From Salinimonas chungwhensis DSM 16280 (GTDB lineage Bacteria; Pseudomonadota; Gammaproteobacteria; Enterobacterales; Alteromonadaceae): a stretch of DNA of 64,000 nucleotides. Both the position numbers and the translations under genes were made by a program. The notes below the pieces were generated by a model. That model worked only from the letters and a program-made list of their open reading frames with translations, had not been told where the DNA came from and did no database searches. Below, one piece after another: positions 55,075-64,000 of this stretch; position 1 is the stretch's first letter, and each line of letters starts with the position of its first letter. Location: contig NZ_KB899380.1 of assembly GCF_000378185.1 (NCBI RefSeq), forward strand, positions 1 to 64,000. The letters run 5' to 3'.

Positions 55075-55887
55075 CTAAGCCAGTTGCACCTCGCAACTGG
55101 CTTTTTTATGCACCTCATTTGGGGTTTTCATGCCCAAGCTAAGGTGCGGCCTGTATTCATTATAGATTGCAATCGATTGCCTTACCGCGCGCTTCAACTC
55201 CTCACCAGTTTTGCACTTCGTTAGTAAAAACTCATGCTTAAGGATGCCGTTAATCCGCTCCGCAAGTGCGTTCTGGTAGCAATCATAACCATCGGTCATG
55301 GAGGGCGTAATCGAGCTGGATGCGAGCTGGTTTTGATACGCCTGTGAACAGTACTGACTGCCTCTATCAGAGTGATGAATTAATGGAGCCTGACTTATTC
55401 GTCCTGTCGTCGCTCGCTTTAGCGCACGCCCGATATCTGTCGCCGTCATACTTTGAGAAACGTCATACCCCATGATTTTTCGGCTATAAGCATCTGTTAC
55501 TAGTGACAAATAATGAACTCCAGCATCAGTGTCGACATAGGTGATATCGCTAACAAACACCTGCTCAGGCCGGCTTACAACCAGCTCCTTTAATAAGTTA
55601 GGGTACTTCTTCATCCAGTGTTTACTGTCGGTGGTTTTATGGTAATTCCGCGGCTTTTTCACCAGCAAGTGATGATTGCGCAGATAGTTAAAAAGTCCAT
55701 CCCGGCCGAGTTTGATCCCAGACGCTTCTAGCTTAGGCTTGATCAAGTAATACAGCTTACGAGTGCCTAGCCTCGGCATGAAGCGTCGTATCTCCTGAAC
55801 CATGCTGAGAACTGGCATCAATGTCTCTGCTCTTGCCTGGTAACGGCTCTCAGCTTGATAAACAGACTGCCGGGATATTCCCATCAC
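55075..55887 (-). CDS. IS3-family transposase OrfB, DDE catalytic part
   Basis: The integrase-like part of the transposase. The DDE residues are in FVSDITYVDTDAGVHYLSLVTDAYSRKIMGY (D), HHSDRGSQYCSQAY (D) and NALAERINGILKHEF (E). An HTH-like region (MGISRQSVYQAE) is at the N-terminus. Its frame is open upstream to the slippery site in orfA, giving RVMGISRQ preceded by SLSQLC, so the active protein is probably an OrfAB fusion made by -1 frameshifting. Confidence 0.92.
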   Translation of the reverse strand: MMGISRQSVYQAESRYQARAETLMPVLSMVQEIRRFMPRLGTRKLYYLIKPKLEASGIKLGRDGLFNYLRNHHLLVKKPRNYHKTTDSKHWMKKYPNLLKELVVSRPEQVFVSDITYVDTDAGVHYLSLVTDAYSRKIMGYDVSQSMTATDIGRALKRATTGRISQAPLIHHSDRGSQYCSQAYQNQLASSSITPSMTDGYDCYQNALAERINGILKHEFLLTKCKTGEELKRAVRQSIAIYNEYRPHLSLGMKTPNEVHKKASCEVQLA

Positions 55888-55907
55888 ACGGCACAGTTGC
55901 GATAAGC

Positions 55908-56300
55908 TTATTTGAGCTTGGCTCTGGAGTCTCCTAACCCCATGTCGACAAGCTTTTTTCGTAGGTGGGTTCTTTGTGTCGTATCGATGTAATCAATCAT
56001 TTCATTGAGTACCAGGTTACGAACTTTCTCGTCTTCAAGCTTACGCTCTAGCTCTTTGATACGTTGCTCTGGAGTTGGGTTAGAAATAGTCATAAGTGTT
56101 AACCTCGGGCGATGCCAGTCTTGCCGCCCATGCTTGCGAAGCCACACTAATACAGTGCTTCTGCCTTGTATTCCATATTTAGCTTGTGCTTGCTTGTAAG
56201 TCAACTCGCCTTTTTCTACCTGCTCTACAACGGCTAATTTAAAGGCTATTGTGTAATCTCGTTGAGTACGCTTAGAGATTGATTTGGTTGAATTTCCCAT
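55908..56300 (-). CDS. IS3-family transposase OrfA, DNA-binding part
   Basis: A 130-residue HTH protein (SKRTQRDYTIAFKLAVVEQVEKGELTYKQAQAKYGI, then a leucine-rich helix PEQRIKELERKLEDEKVRNLVL) that recognises the element's ends. Near the end, the DNA has A AAA AAG (55953-55959 on the minus strand), the classic -1 frameshift site that leads into orfB. The start at 56300 is chosen because an upstream extension reads into the terminal inverted repeat. Confidence 0.92.
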   Translation of the reverse strand: MGNSTKSISKRTQRDYTIAFKLAVVEQVEKGELTYKQAQAKYGIQGRSTVLVWLRKHGRQDWHRPRLTLMTISNPTPEQRIKELERKLEDEKVRNLVLNEMIDYIDTTQRTHLRKKLVDMGLGDSRAKLK

Positions 56301-56348
56301 AATAAGTCTCCGATCTGTCAACTTATTCCAGGACGGGTCATATAAATA

Positions 56349-56379
56349 CAAAAAAGCCGCTGGAAATCAGCGGCTTTTT
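56349..56379. terminator. Terminator of lpxC
   Basis: GCCGCTG (56356-56362) and CAGCGGC (56368-56374) pair around GAAAT, with A and T runs outside. It is 17 nt from the lpxC stop; the IS element is inserted 9 bp beyond it. Confidence 0.88.
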
Positions 56380-56395
56380 CAACGGTAGCTCTTTA

Positions 56396-57307
56396 CTAAG
56401 CAAGAACCGGCTCAGCGTAACGTATGGGCATTTCTTCAGGGTTTTCGTAGGTAATGAACTCCCACGCATCCTGTGTTTTAAGTACCTGGTTGAGCAGCTT
56501 ATTGTTCAGACCATGGCCTGTTTTAAAGGCACGAAGTTCTCCAATAATACTGTGTCCGCCCAGGTATAAATCACCCACGGCATCGAGAATCTTATGCTTC
56601 AGGAATTCGTCATCATAACGCAGCCCTTCCGGATTCAGAACGCGAAACTCATCCAGTGCCACAGCATTTTCCATGCTGGCGCCCAGGGCAAGATTATTGG
56701 CGTTCATATACTCAACATCACGCATAAATCCAAATGTGCGGGCACGGCTAACTTCACTGACATATGAACAGCTGTCAAAGTCCATGACCATATGTTGCCG
56801 CGTCTGACTAATTACCGGATGGTCAAAGTCGATTTTAAAGTCGACCCGAAAACCATCATGGGGCACCAGCTCAGCCCACTTGTCTCCATCTTCTACGCGC
56901 ACCGGCTTTTTGATACGGATAAAGCGTTTTGGCGCGTTCAGCTCTTCAATGCCTGCAGATTGCAGGAGAAAAATAAACGGGCTTGCACTACCGTCCATGA
57001 TAGGCAGCTCGTGGCTGTTCACTTCCACAATGATATTGTCAATGCCTAGCCCGGCCAATGCCGAAGCCAGATGCTCAACAGTGTGGATGCTAACGCCATC
57101 TTCATTATTAACACACGTACACAACACGGTGTCACCGACAGCATCAGCGCGCGCAGGAATGTCTACAAATGGGTCCAGGTCGATACGCCGAAACACAATT
57201 CCCGTGTTTGCAGGCGCAGGCCGGAGAGTCATGGTGACCTTTTCCCCTTTGTGCAAACCAATTCCAGTTTCCTGAACCGGGTTTTTGATTGTACGTTGTC
57301 TAATCAT
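56396..57307 (-). CDS. lpxC: UDP-3-O-acyl-N-acetylglucosamine deacetylase
   Basis: A 303-residue zinc enzyme for the committed step of lipid A synthesis. The zinc ligands are His79 in [21 protein letters not shown] and the pair in [16 protein letters not shown] (His and Asp near residues 237-241). The N-terminal [24 protein letters not shown] and SARTFGFM-like [12 protein letters not shown] fit LpxC. The length is that of E. coli LpxC (305). It lies after ftsZ at the end of the division cluster. Confidence 0.97.
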   Translation of the reverse strand: MIRQRTIKNPVQETGIGLHKGEKVTMTLRPAPANTGIVFRRIDLDPFVDIPARADAVGDTVLCTCVNNEDGVSIHTVEHLASALAGLGIDNIIVEVNSHELPIMDGSASPFIFLLQSAGIEELNAPKRFIRIKKPVRVEDGDKWAELVPHDGFRVDFKIDFDHPVISQTRQHMVMDFDSCSYVSEVSRARTFGFMRDVEYMNANNLALGASMENAVALDEFRVLNPEGLRYDDEFLKHKILDAVGDLYLGGHSIIGELRAFKTGHGLNNKLLNQVLKTQDAWEFITYENPEEMPIRYAEPVLA

Positions 57308-57457
57308 CGTTTGCTTTTACCTATTCAAAAAGCGGTCGCGTATCATACAGATAAAATCGCGCCATGTCAAAACTGTGCCAGGTTGACATAGACTTCATGT
57401 TGTCGGACCACATGACAACATACCGCTATTTAATGTAAACGCAGAACCGACTAAATG

Positions 57458-58630
57458 TCAGTCCGCTTGTTTACGCAGGAATGCCGGGATATCCAGATAT
57501 TCCAAATCGTTGTTAGGCTGCGCTTCGTCATCAGCTTTCAACGCCTGGTTACCATCGGTACCACCAACGCTGGCGCGACCCTGGCTTTGGTTCTCATTGT
57601 TGCCGCCAAACTCGCGAGCTGAAGACTGCATACGTGAGCCCTCTGAGCTAACCAGCGAAATATCTGGTTTTTTCTCTGCGCCGATGCCGGTGGCCACAAC
57701 AGTAACCCGAAGTTCGTCGGTCATCTCCATATCGATAACCGTACCGACAACCACGGTGGCATTTTCTGACGCAAATGCCTTAACAGCATTACCTACGGTC
57801 TCAAACTCATCAATTGCAAAATCAGGGCCAGCTGTAATATTAACCAGAATACCCCGCGCACCTGATAAATCGATATCTTCAAGAAGCGGGCTGGCAATAG
57901 CGGCTTCTGCTGCTTCTTCAGCGCGGTCCGGGCCAGAGGCTGCACCACTGCCCATCATCGCTTTACCCATCTCAGACATCACAGTGCGAACATCTGCAAA
58001 GTCAACGTTGATAAGGCCTGGACGTGTGATCAACTCGGCAATACCCTGCACGGCACCACGCAGAACATCGTTTGCTGCGCTGAACGCCTGTAATAATGGC
58101 GTGCCCGGGCCCATCACTTTCAATAGTTTTTCGTTCGGTATAGTAATTAGAGAATCAACATTGTTCGCAAGTTCAATAATTCCTTGCTCGGCAAACGCTG
58201 TGCGCTTTTTACCTTCAAATGGGAAAGGTTTAGTCACTACTGCAACCGTAAGGATTCCCATTTCCCGTGCAATTTTTGCAACCTCAGGGGCTGCACCTGT
58301 TCCGGTACCGCCGCCCATACCGGCAGTAATGAAGACCATGTCAGCTCCATCAAGAGACTGCCTGATCGTTTCGCGATCTTCCTGAGCGGCATCCCGACCT
58401 ACATTTGGATCAGCTCCGGCCCCCAGGCCTTTGGTAACATTAGAGCCGATTTGCAAAGTAACATCGGCATTTGAACTGCGTAATACCTGCGCATCAGTAT
58501 TTACCGCTATAAATTCAACACCCTCAATGCTTTGCGAAACCATGTGTTCTACAGCATTGTTACCGCCGCCACCGACGCCGATAACTTTTATTACGGCTTC
58601 TTCGCCGTGACTATCCATTAATTCAAACAT
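57458..58630 (-). CDS. ftsZ: Cell division GTPase FtsZ
   Basis: The tubulin-like GTPase that forms the division ring, 390 residues. [18 protein letters not shown] is at the N-terminus, the tubulin signature [13 protein letters not shown] is near residues 105-117, and the T7 catalytic loop [10 protein letters not shown] follows. A variable linker leads to the conserved C-terminal peptide [14 protein letters not shown], which binds FtsA and ZapD. The start at 58630 (MFELMDSH) behind CCGGAG matches E. coli better than the open frame to 58657. Confidence 0.98.
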   Translation of the reverse strand: MFELMDSHGEEAVIKVIGVGGGGNNAVEHMVSQSIEGVEFIAVNTDAQVLRSSNADVTLQIGSNVTKGLGAGADPNVGRDAAQEDRETIRQSLDGADMVFITAGMGGGTGTGAAPEVAKIAREMGILTVAVVTKPFPFEGKKRTAFAEQGIIELANNVDSLITIPNEKLLKVMGPGTPLLQAFSAANDVLRGAVQGIAELITRPGLINVDFADVRTVMSEMGKAMMGSGAASGPDRAEEAAEAAIASPLLEDIDLSGARGILVNITAGPDFAIDEFETVGNAVKAFASENATVVVGTVIDMEMTDELRVTVVATGIGAEKKPDISLVSSEGSRMQSSAREFGGNNENQSQGRASVGGTDGNQALKADDEAQPNNDLEYLDIPAFLRKQAD

Positions 58631-58742
58631 ACTTACTCTCCGGTTGTACGTCTTCAAACACTAAATCACTACAGTTACTGCAGACCTCTGGCTTCCGTGT
58701 CGGCCTTATATAGTGACCTTAGCGCCCCCAAAATTTAAAAAA

Positions 58743-59972
58743 CTAAAATTCACCTTTGAACCAGCTTTGCACCCGGTGTAAAAATGTCTCCACCGGTTTC
58801 GGCTTACTGGTTTTCTTATTTTCTGACTGCAGTTTGCCGTATTGTAGTAAACCTACCACTGTGGCAAAACCAGCATCATCAGTATATTCGGACAACCCTT
58901 TTATCTCGATGGGTTTGCCCACACGCACGGGCATTTGGAATAACTCTTCAGCAAATTCTACTGCACCTTCCATCTTGGCGGTTCCGCCAGTCAGTACGAG
59001 CCCTGCTGCAATTTGTTCTTCCAGGCCACTGGCACGAATTTCATCGTGCACTAATTCAAACAGTTCCTGGTACCGCGGCTCAATAACTTCCGCCAGCGTA
59101 TGTCTGGACATGGCTCTTGCCGGCCGTCCGCCAACGCTTGGTACCTCTATGTTATCTTCCATGCTCACCATGTCTTTCAGCGCGCATGCGTATTTAACCT
59201 TTATTTCTTCTGCATTACTGATAGGCGTGCGAAAAATTTTCGCAATATCGCTGGTAATCTGATTACCTGCTACCGGAATTACGGCGGTGTGGCGAATAGC
59301 CCCATCTGTGTAGATAACGATATCCATGGTGCCCCCACCAATATCAACCACACACACGCCCAACTCTTTTTCATCATCAGTTAATACGGCATAACTGGAC
59401 GCAAGGGCCGAAAAAATCACCTGATCAGCCTGTAAATCACAGCGTTCGATGCATTTGGTCAGATTTTTCGCCATATCATCGGCACAGGTAATGATGTGCG
59501 CATCGGCCTCCATTCTGACCCCAGACATCCCTATGGGATTTTTGATGCCTTCCTGAACATCAATAGTGTATTCCTGCGGCAGGACGTGCAGTAACCGTCG
59601 CTCTGCGGCAATAGGCACAGAGCGCGCTGCATGAATGACATTATCGACATCTTCCTGCGTTACTTCCTGGTTATTAATGGGCACCATGCCGTTTTCATTT
59701 TGGCATTTCACATGCCGGCCTGAAATTGACATCAATACTGATGACACCCGGCAATCAGCCATAAGCTCCATTTCGCTTACAGCACTTTGTACTGACTTAA
59801 CTACCAGATTAAGATCATTTACACCGCCTTTATCCATCCCCTTGGATGCATGGGTGCCCACGCCAACAATGCTGATTTGGCCGTCATGTAGGGCTTCGCC
59901 TACGACGGCCTTCACCTGACTGGTTCCGATATCCAGTCCGACGATCAAATTGCGTTCAGCCGGTTTTGACAT
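58743..59972 (-). CDS. ftsA: Cell division protein FtsA
   Basis: A 409-residue actin-like ATPase that tethers FtsZ to the membrane. IVGLDIGTSQVKAVVGE (phosphate 1), VVDIGGGTMDIVIY (phosphate 2) and GLVLTGGTAKMEGA (adenosine loop) are all present. The C-terminal 15 residues (VETFLHRVQSWFKGEF) form the amphipathic membrane-targeting helix. It is between ftsQ and ftsZ, spacing 19 nt to ftsQ. Confidence 0.97.
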   Translation of the reverse strand: MSKPAERNLIVGLDIGTSQVKAVVGEALHDGQISIVGVGTHASKGMDKGGVNDLNLVVKSVQSAVSEMELMADCRVSSVLMSISGRHVKCQNENGMVPINNQEVTQEDVDNVIHAARSVPIAAERRLLHVLPQEYTIDVQEGIKNPIGMSGVRMEADAHIITCADDMAKNLTKCIERCDLQADQVIFSALASSYAVLTDDEKELGVCVVDIGGGTMDIVIYTDGAIRHTAVIPVAGNQITSDIAKIFRTPISNAEEIKVKYACALKDMVSMEDNIEVPSVGGRPARAMSRHTLAEVIEPRYQELFELVHDEIRASGLEEQIAAGLVLTGGTAKMEGAVEFAEELFQMPVRVGKPIEIKGLSEYTDDAGFATVVGLLQYGKLQSENKKTSKPKPVETFLHRVQSWFKGEF

Positions 59973-59991
59973 GGTTACTTATACTCTCTTA

Positions 59992-60768
59992 CTAACTTTG
60001 TTTGTTATCGTTTTCATCAGTCTGCCATCCTACTGCAAGCCCGGTGTCGTACCGTAAATCCACGTACTTCACTGGTTTCTCTTGCTTGCTCAACAGCGGA
60101 AAGACATCAATAAATCGTTGTAATCGATCAATAAACTTCTGACGCCCAAGATTCAATTTCACGCCGCTTTTTAACTGTACCTGCCAGGCAAAACGCTCGC
60201 TGAGCGATAACTCTGCGATGCTCATATCTGCGATGCTCATAGAAGATGTCGCCAACAATGACTTCATCGCGTTATAACCTTCCAAAGCAGTTTTCTCACT
60301 ACCACCGGGCCCGAATAATCGCGGCAGACTCAGTGTGATACCTTCTGTTTCAAAGGTATCGCCGTACGGGTTAAGCAGCATATCGTCATTCCACTGTGCA
60401 ACAGGTTGCTGCTCAACCAAGTAAATTTTCAACGTGTTAGGCCACTGTTTACGCACTGACGCCCGATATACCCAGGGCTGCGATTCAACCAGCTCGAAAA
60501 CATCGTTAACATCAAGCTCAAAAAAACTGCCAGGCTGAGAGCGCCGAATTTTTTGTTCTAACCGACCAATATCAATGTGCTGATAGTCACCGGAAAAATT
60601 AATAACCTGAACCGGCATTCTCTGCTCATCTTTGAGCCAGTCTGTCACCACTAATGCGCTGTAGGTTAATCCACCCAGCACCGCCAGTAAGAAAACAACT
60701 CCCCCCCAAAACCGGGCTTGCTCGCGACTCAGCAAGGCCATTGCTCTACTCTTGCTCTGCCAGTACAT
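59992..60768 (-). CDS. ftsQ: Cell division protein FtsQ
   Basis: A bitopic division protein of 258 residues (249 if the ATG at 60741 is used). One membrane helix (GGVVFLLAVLGGLTYSALVV, near residues 22-41) is followed by the POTRA domain (MPVQVINFSGDYQHIDIGRLEQKIRR) and the beta domain (QPWVYRASVRKQWPNTLKIYLVEQQPVAQWND). The upstream start overlaps ddl by 23 nt, as in E. coli. Both starts have weak ribosome-binding sites, so the exact one is open. Confidence 0.93.
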   Translation of the reverse strand: MYWQSKSRAMALLSREQARFWGGVVFLLAVLGGLTYSALVVTDWLKDEQRMPVQVINFSGDYQHIDIGRLEQKIRRSQPGSFFELDVNDVFELVESQPWVYRASVRKQWPNTLKIYLVEQQPVAQWNDDMLLNPYGDTFETEGITLSLPRLFGPGGSEKTALEGYNAMKSLLATSSMSIADMSIAELSLSERFAWQVQLKSGVKLNLGRQKFIDRLQRFIDVFPLLSKQEKPVKYVDLRYDTGLAVGWQTDENDNKQS

Positions 60769-61705
60769 CTGGCATACTGGTCTCCAATATAGCCCGCGTC
60801 AATGCATCGAACTCGATCCCGGCAACCCGGGCCGCTTTTGGCACCAGACTTTTTTCCGTCATGCCCGGAACCGTATTTGATTCTAATAAGCAAAATCGCC
60901 CGGCGTTGTCCTGCATAATATCAACGCGGCCCCAGCCTCTGCCAGAAAGCGCATAGAAGGCGTCGGTGGCCAGTTGCGCCAGTTCAGCCTCTTGTTTGTC
61001 ACTCAAACCGCTGGGGCAAAAATATTCTGTCGTATCGTCGTGATACTTGGCTGCGTAATCATAAAAAGTGTGGGGGGTAGACATTCGAATAGACGGCAGA
61101 GCCCGACCCTGGATCAACGATACAGTAAACTCCGGGCCGTCAATGAACTGTTCCAGCAGGACTTGATTATCATATTTAAAAGCGTCCTGAATGGCAGTTT
61201 CGAGTTGTTTAGCGCTAGTCACTTTCGCCATACCGATACTCGAGCCTTCACGAGCCGGTTTAACCATGACTTTATTCCCCAACTTTTCCATTATAGCGCC
61301 GCATGATCCAGCTTCAAAGCCTGTTTTATCAGCAATTTGATATTTCGCGGTAGGTAGTCCGCGGCTTTCCCAAATTTGCTTACTCCGAATTTTATCCATG
61401 GACAATGCAGAGCCTAAAACCCCGCTGCCGGTGTAAGGAATCCCCAGCCATTCCAGAGCGCCCTGGACCGTGCCATCTTCGCCACCTCTACCATGCAGCA
61501 TGATGATCACGCGATCAACCTTTTCTTTAATTAAATCAGTTAATTGAGATTCTGCAGGATCAAATCCAATAGCGTCCACAGATTGCCGTTTCAGACTTTG
61601 TAAAACTGCTTTGCCTGAACGAAGCGACACTTCACGTTCAGCCGAATTGCCTCCGAGCAGGACAGCAACACGACCAAAATCATTCGCCTGATACTGGTCA
61701 TTCAT
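60746..61705 (-). CDS. ddl: D-alanine--D-alanine ligase
   Basis: A 319-residue ATP-grasp enzyme that makes D-Ala-D-Ala for peptidoglycan. VAVLLGGNSAEREVSLRSGKAV is at the N-terminus, LHGRGGEDGTVQGALEWLGIPYTGSGVLGSALSMDK in the first third, and the ATP and metal-binding part GWGRVDIMQDNAGRFCLLESNTVPGMTEKSLVPKAAR near the end. The ATG overlaps the murC stop (TAATG). It corresponds to DdlB of the E. coli cluster. Confidence 0.97.
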   Translation of the reverse strand: MNDQYQANDFGRVAVLLGGNSAEREVSLRSGKAVLQSLKRQSVDAIGFDPAESQLTDLIKEKVDRVIIMLHGRGGEDGTVQGALEWLGIPYTGSGVLGSALSMDKIRSKQIWESRGLPTAKYQIADKTGFEAGSCGAIMEKLGNKVMVKPAREGSSIGMAKVTSAKQLETAIQDAFKYDNQVLLEQFIDGPEFTVSLIQGRALPSIRMSTPHTFYDYAAKYHDDTTEYFCPSGLSDKQEAELAQLATDAFYALSGRGWGRVDIMQDNAGRFCLLESNTVPGMTEKSLVPKAARVAGIEFDALTRAILETSMPDVLAEQE

Positions 61706-63150
61706 TATTTTTTCTCATCCAAAAAATTTTTGGGTTCCATCTTTTTCTCTGCCAGATATCCGGCTATCTGACCAATATTGCCCGCACCCTGAGTCATAAC
61801 CACGTCATTATCCTGCAAAATATTAGCCAGAAGCACGGGTAAGTTTTCCTTATCACCAACATAAACCGGCTCTAATTGACCACGGACCCGCATAGAACGG
61901 CATAGTGATTTGCTGTCGGCCCCTTCAATGGGCGTTTCACTGGCCGGATACACATCAAGCATAAGCAACACATCGACCTGAGAAAGTACCTCGACAAAAT
62001 CTTCGTAAAGGTCGCGGGTGCGCGAAAATCGATGGGGCTGATAGACCATCACCAGGCGTTGTTCTGGCCAGTTGGCGCGGGCTGCAGCGATAGTAGCGGC
62101 TACCTCTGTAGGATGATGGCCATAATCATCGACCAGGGTTAATGAGCCTGCGGATGTGGTAAATTCACCAAGCATTTCAAAGCGCCGTCCAATTCCGCCA
62201 AATTCTGCAAGGGCCCGGCTAATAGCTTTATCATCCACACCTTCATCTGTAGCAACGGCGATCGCAGCCAGCGCATTAAGTACATTGTGCCGGCCACTTA
62301 AATTTAACGTTACATCTAATGCAGATGCGTCTTTGCGAATAACGGTAAAACGTGCCTGATTGAATCCCAGAATGACATCTTCAGCGCGAACATCATTGTG
62401 CGCCTCAAAGCCATAGGTAAGAACACTACGCCCAATTCTATCCCGGATAGCCTGAATATTTTTATCATCACCACACATAATCGCCTGCCCGTAAAACGGC
62501 AGGTTGTGCAGAAAGTCCACATAAGCGTCTTTCATCCGATTGAAGTCGCCTTCGTAGGTATCCATGTGGTCAGCTTCAATATTGGTTACCACCGCAACCA
62601 TGGGTTGAAGGTGCAAAAATGAAGCATCACTTTCATCGGCCTCTGCTATCAGATAACGACTTTTGCCCAGACGGGCATTGGTACCGGCACTGTTAAGCAG
62701 GCCGCCAATAACAAAGGTTGGATCCAATTCAGCTTCAGCGAAAATCGTCGAAATCAGGCTGGTAGTGGTGGTTTTGCCATGGGTCCCGGCAATAGCCACA
62801 CCGTGGCGAAAGCGCATAAGTTCAGCGAGCATTTCAGCCCGGCGGATAATGGGAATGCGGTGCTCCCGGGCGTAACAGACTTCCGGGTTACTTTCGTTGA
62901 TGGCACTGGAGACCACCACCACGTCAGCACCGACAACGTTGTCGCTGGCATGGCCGATGAAGATCTCCGCGCCCAGCCTGGTGAGCCGTTCGGTCATCTT
63001 GCCGGTCTGAATATCAGACCCTGCAATCTGATATCCTTCGTTCGCCAGTACCTCAGCGATTCCGCCCATACCGGCGCCGCCGATACCGATAAAAAATATC
63101 TTGTTTACTTTCCGCATCTGCGGACTTTGAAACGGCGTTTCTAAAACCAT
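61705..63150 (-). CDS. murC: UDP-N-acetylmuramate--L-alanine ligase
   Basis: A 481-residue Mur ligase that adds L-Ala to UDP-MurNAc. The UDP-binding [28 protein letters not shown] is near the N-terminus, the ATP loop [12 protein letters not shown] near residue 121, and [17 protein letters not shown] and [17 protein letters not shown] follow. The ATG at 63150 overlaps the murG stop as TGATG; the frame is open further upstream, but this start matches homologues in length. Confidence 0.97.
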   Translation of the reverse strand: MVLETPFQSPQMRKVNKIFFIGIGGAGMGGIAEVLANEGYQIAGSDIQTGKMTERLTRLGAEIFIGHASDNVVGADVVVVSSAINESNPEVCYAREHRIPIIRRAEMLAELMRFRHGVAIAGTHGKTTTTSLISTIFAEAELDPTFVIGGLLNSAGTNARLGKSRYLIAEADESDASFLHLQPMVAVVTNIEADHMDTYEGDFNRMKDAYVDFLHNLPFYGQAIMCGDDKNIQAIRDRIGRSVLTYGFEAHNDVRAEDVILGFNQARFTVIRKDASALDVTLNLSGRHNVLNALAAIAVATDEGVDDKAISRALAEFGGIGRRFEMLGEFTTSAGSLTLVDDYGHHPTEVAATIAAARANWPEQRLVMVYQPHRFSRTRDLYEDFVEVLSQVDVLLMLDVYPASETPIEGADSKSLCRSMRVRGQLEPVYVGDKENLPVLLANILQDNDVVMTQGAGNIGQIAGYLAEKKMEPKNFLDEKK

Positions 63151-64000
63151 CAGGCCGTATCTCCTACCAGTTTTGCGCACTGGTTTACTACTTGTTCAGT
63201 TGCATCGATGATAGCCAGTTCGCGGGCTTTTTTACCCCGCGCTAGGCATTGCTGAGGATGCGCTATCCAATGAGCAATTACATCGGGTAATTCGTTTGCG
63301 AGTTTATCCTGAGGGATAAGCGTGGCCGCCTGGGCATTAACCAGCGCCGCGGCATTTTTTGTCTGATGATCATCCACCGCATGAGGTAAAGGCACAAACA
63401 CAGCGGATAAACCGGCTGCGGCCACCTCCGCTACGGTGAGTGCGCCCGCCCGGCAGATAATGACATCCGCCCAATCGTAGGCGTGCGCCATATCATCTAT
63501 AAACTCGGTGACTTTCCAGGTACACCGGGCCTGACTATATGCTTCTGTAAGCGCCGCTTTATGCCCTTTACCACTTTGATGCCACACATCTACCTGGTCG
63601 TAGGGCAACAACGCTAGGGGAACCTGGTTATTTAAGGGTAACGAGCCAAGGCTTCCGCCGATAACCAAAACTCTCAGCGGTGAGTGAACTCTTGCTTTCG
63701 CATTCAGAGTACGTATTTCATTGCGGATAGGGTTTCCCACCACCACACATTTTTTTTCTGCATCGCCAAATTGCGCTGCAGCCTCTTTAAAACCAAGCAG
63801 GATGCGATGAGCAATACGGCCTAACAGTTTGTTCGTCATCCCTGCTGCGGCATTTTGCTCATGAATAATCAACGGGACCCGGGCAAGGCGGGCTGCCACA
63901 CCGCCCGGGCCACTGGCATAACCACCGAAACCAATAACCAGGTCCGGCTGTATTCTTGTGATCAGTTGCTTGGCTTTGACCAAACTTTCAGCTAACGCCC
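63150..64000 (-). CDS. murG: N-acetylglucosaminyltransferase MurG, 5'-truncated by window edge
   Basis: The glycosyltransferase that adds GlcNAc to lipid I to make lipid II. The visible 283 codons cover the C-terminal four fifths. [57 protein letters not shown] and [40 protein letters not shown] are MurG signatures. The reading frame stays open to the end of the window, so the start lies beyond 64000, about 70-75 residues upstream by comparison with E. coli MurG (355). Confidence 0.96.
   Translation of the reverse strand, partial: ALAESLVKAKQLITRIQPDLVIGFGGYASGPGGVAARLARVPLIIHEQNAAAGMTNKLLGRIAHRILLGFKEAAAQFGDAEKKCVVVGNPIRNEIRTLNAKARVHSPLRVLVIGGSLGSLPLNNQVPLALLPYDQVDVWHQSGKGHKAALTEAYSQARCTWKVTEFIDDMAHAYDWADVIICRAGALTVAEVAAAGLSAVFVPLPHAVDDHQTKNAAALVNAQAATLIPQDKLANELPDVIAHWIAHPQQCLARGKKARELAIIDATEQVVNQCAKLVGDTA

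Larger units (their letters stand above)
55043..56340 (-). mobile_element. Complete IS3-family insertion sequence
   Basis: The 1298-bp element has imperfect terminal inverted repeats that begin TGACCCGTCCT at both ends (55043 onward, and the complement ending at 56340). It is flanked by a 3-bp direct repeat TAT (55040-55042 and 56341-56343), as expected for IS3-family transposition. It carries orfA and orfB with a slippery A6G between them (55953-55959). All parts are intact, so the insertion looks recent. It lies between the DUF5060 gene and the lpxC terminator. Confidence 0.93.

Noticed and set aside
57510..58385. 291-codon frame opposite ftsZ
   Set aside because: Antisense shadow of a highly conserved gene with no family of its own.

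Overview
The window is a chromosomal stretch of a marine-type gammaproteobacterium, most likely in Alteromonadales/Alteromonadaceae. The evidence is protein similarity and gene order: blocks known from Escherichia coli as gcvTHP-ubiI-ubiH-pepP-ygfB-ssrS-ygfA-serA-rpiA and pdhR-aceEF-lpd / ampD-nadC-pil-coaE-zapD-yacG-mutT-secA-lpxC-ftsZAQ-ddl-murCG are both present. In this genome they lie only a few kilobases apart. The species assignment is inference; no 16S rRNA or tRNA gene was seen.

Region by region. (1) 1-10400 is an accessory zone. It holds the 3' part of a REP-type (Y1/HUH) transposase, short dispersed GTGGGTGTCC repeats, a hydrolase with a chalcone-isomerase-like partner, a periplasmic sugar dehydrogenase, a YkgJ-type Cys-cluster protein, a formate/nitrite-type channel, a PEP-CTERM-like exported protein next to a CadC-like transmembrane regulator, and a GIY-YIG gene broken by two amber codons. 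(2) 10400-22300 holds the glycine cleavage operon (gcvT-gcvH-gcvP) with a divergent LysR regulator, a decayed Sel1-repeat gene, an exported M24 peptidase, and the ubiquinone hydroxylase/pepP/ygfB operon. (3) 22300-29300 holds 6S RNA, followed directly by ribokinase and nucleoside hydrolase, then 5-formyl-THF cyclo-ligase, a Na/Pi cotransporter, rpiA and serA. (4) 29300-33600 holds tandem DUF481 outer-membrane proteins, an HDOD protein, a DUF1289 protein, a SIMPL protein, and a gene-free gap rich in hairpins. (5) 33600-41000 is the pyruvate dehydrogenase locus pdhR-aceE-aceF-lpd with a perfect PdhR-type operator. (6) 41100-51900 holds ampD, a retropepsin-like protease, nadC, pilA/pilC/pilD (no pilB), coaE, zapD, yacG, an aspartoacylase-like gene, mutT and secA. 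(7) 52000-56400 holds an M23 peptidase, a DUF5060 lipoprotein behind a LacI-type palindrome, and a complete IS3-family element. (8) 56400-64000 holds lpxC-ftsZ-ftsA-ftsQ-ddl-murC-murG, with murG running off the end.

How the genes work together. The core blocks cover one-carbon and serine/glycine metabolism (Gcv, SerA, YgfA), entry of pyruvate into the TCA cycle under PdhR control, nucleoside and ribose salvage feeding RpiA, ubiquinone synthesis, type IV pilus assembly, protein export, and the division/cell-wall cluster (FtsZ/A/Q, ZapD, Ddl, MurC/G, LpxC, AmpD, M23). The less ordinary parts are the rewired neighbourhood of 6S RNA, the regulator/tandem-repeat/PEP-CTERM trio near 7-9 kb, the missing pilB and zapA, several decayed genes whose original frames can be reconstructed, and small repeat families in the gene-poor gaps. 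No clearly new defence or biosynthetic system was found.
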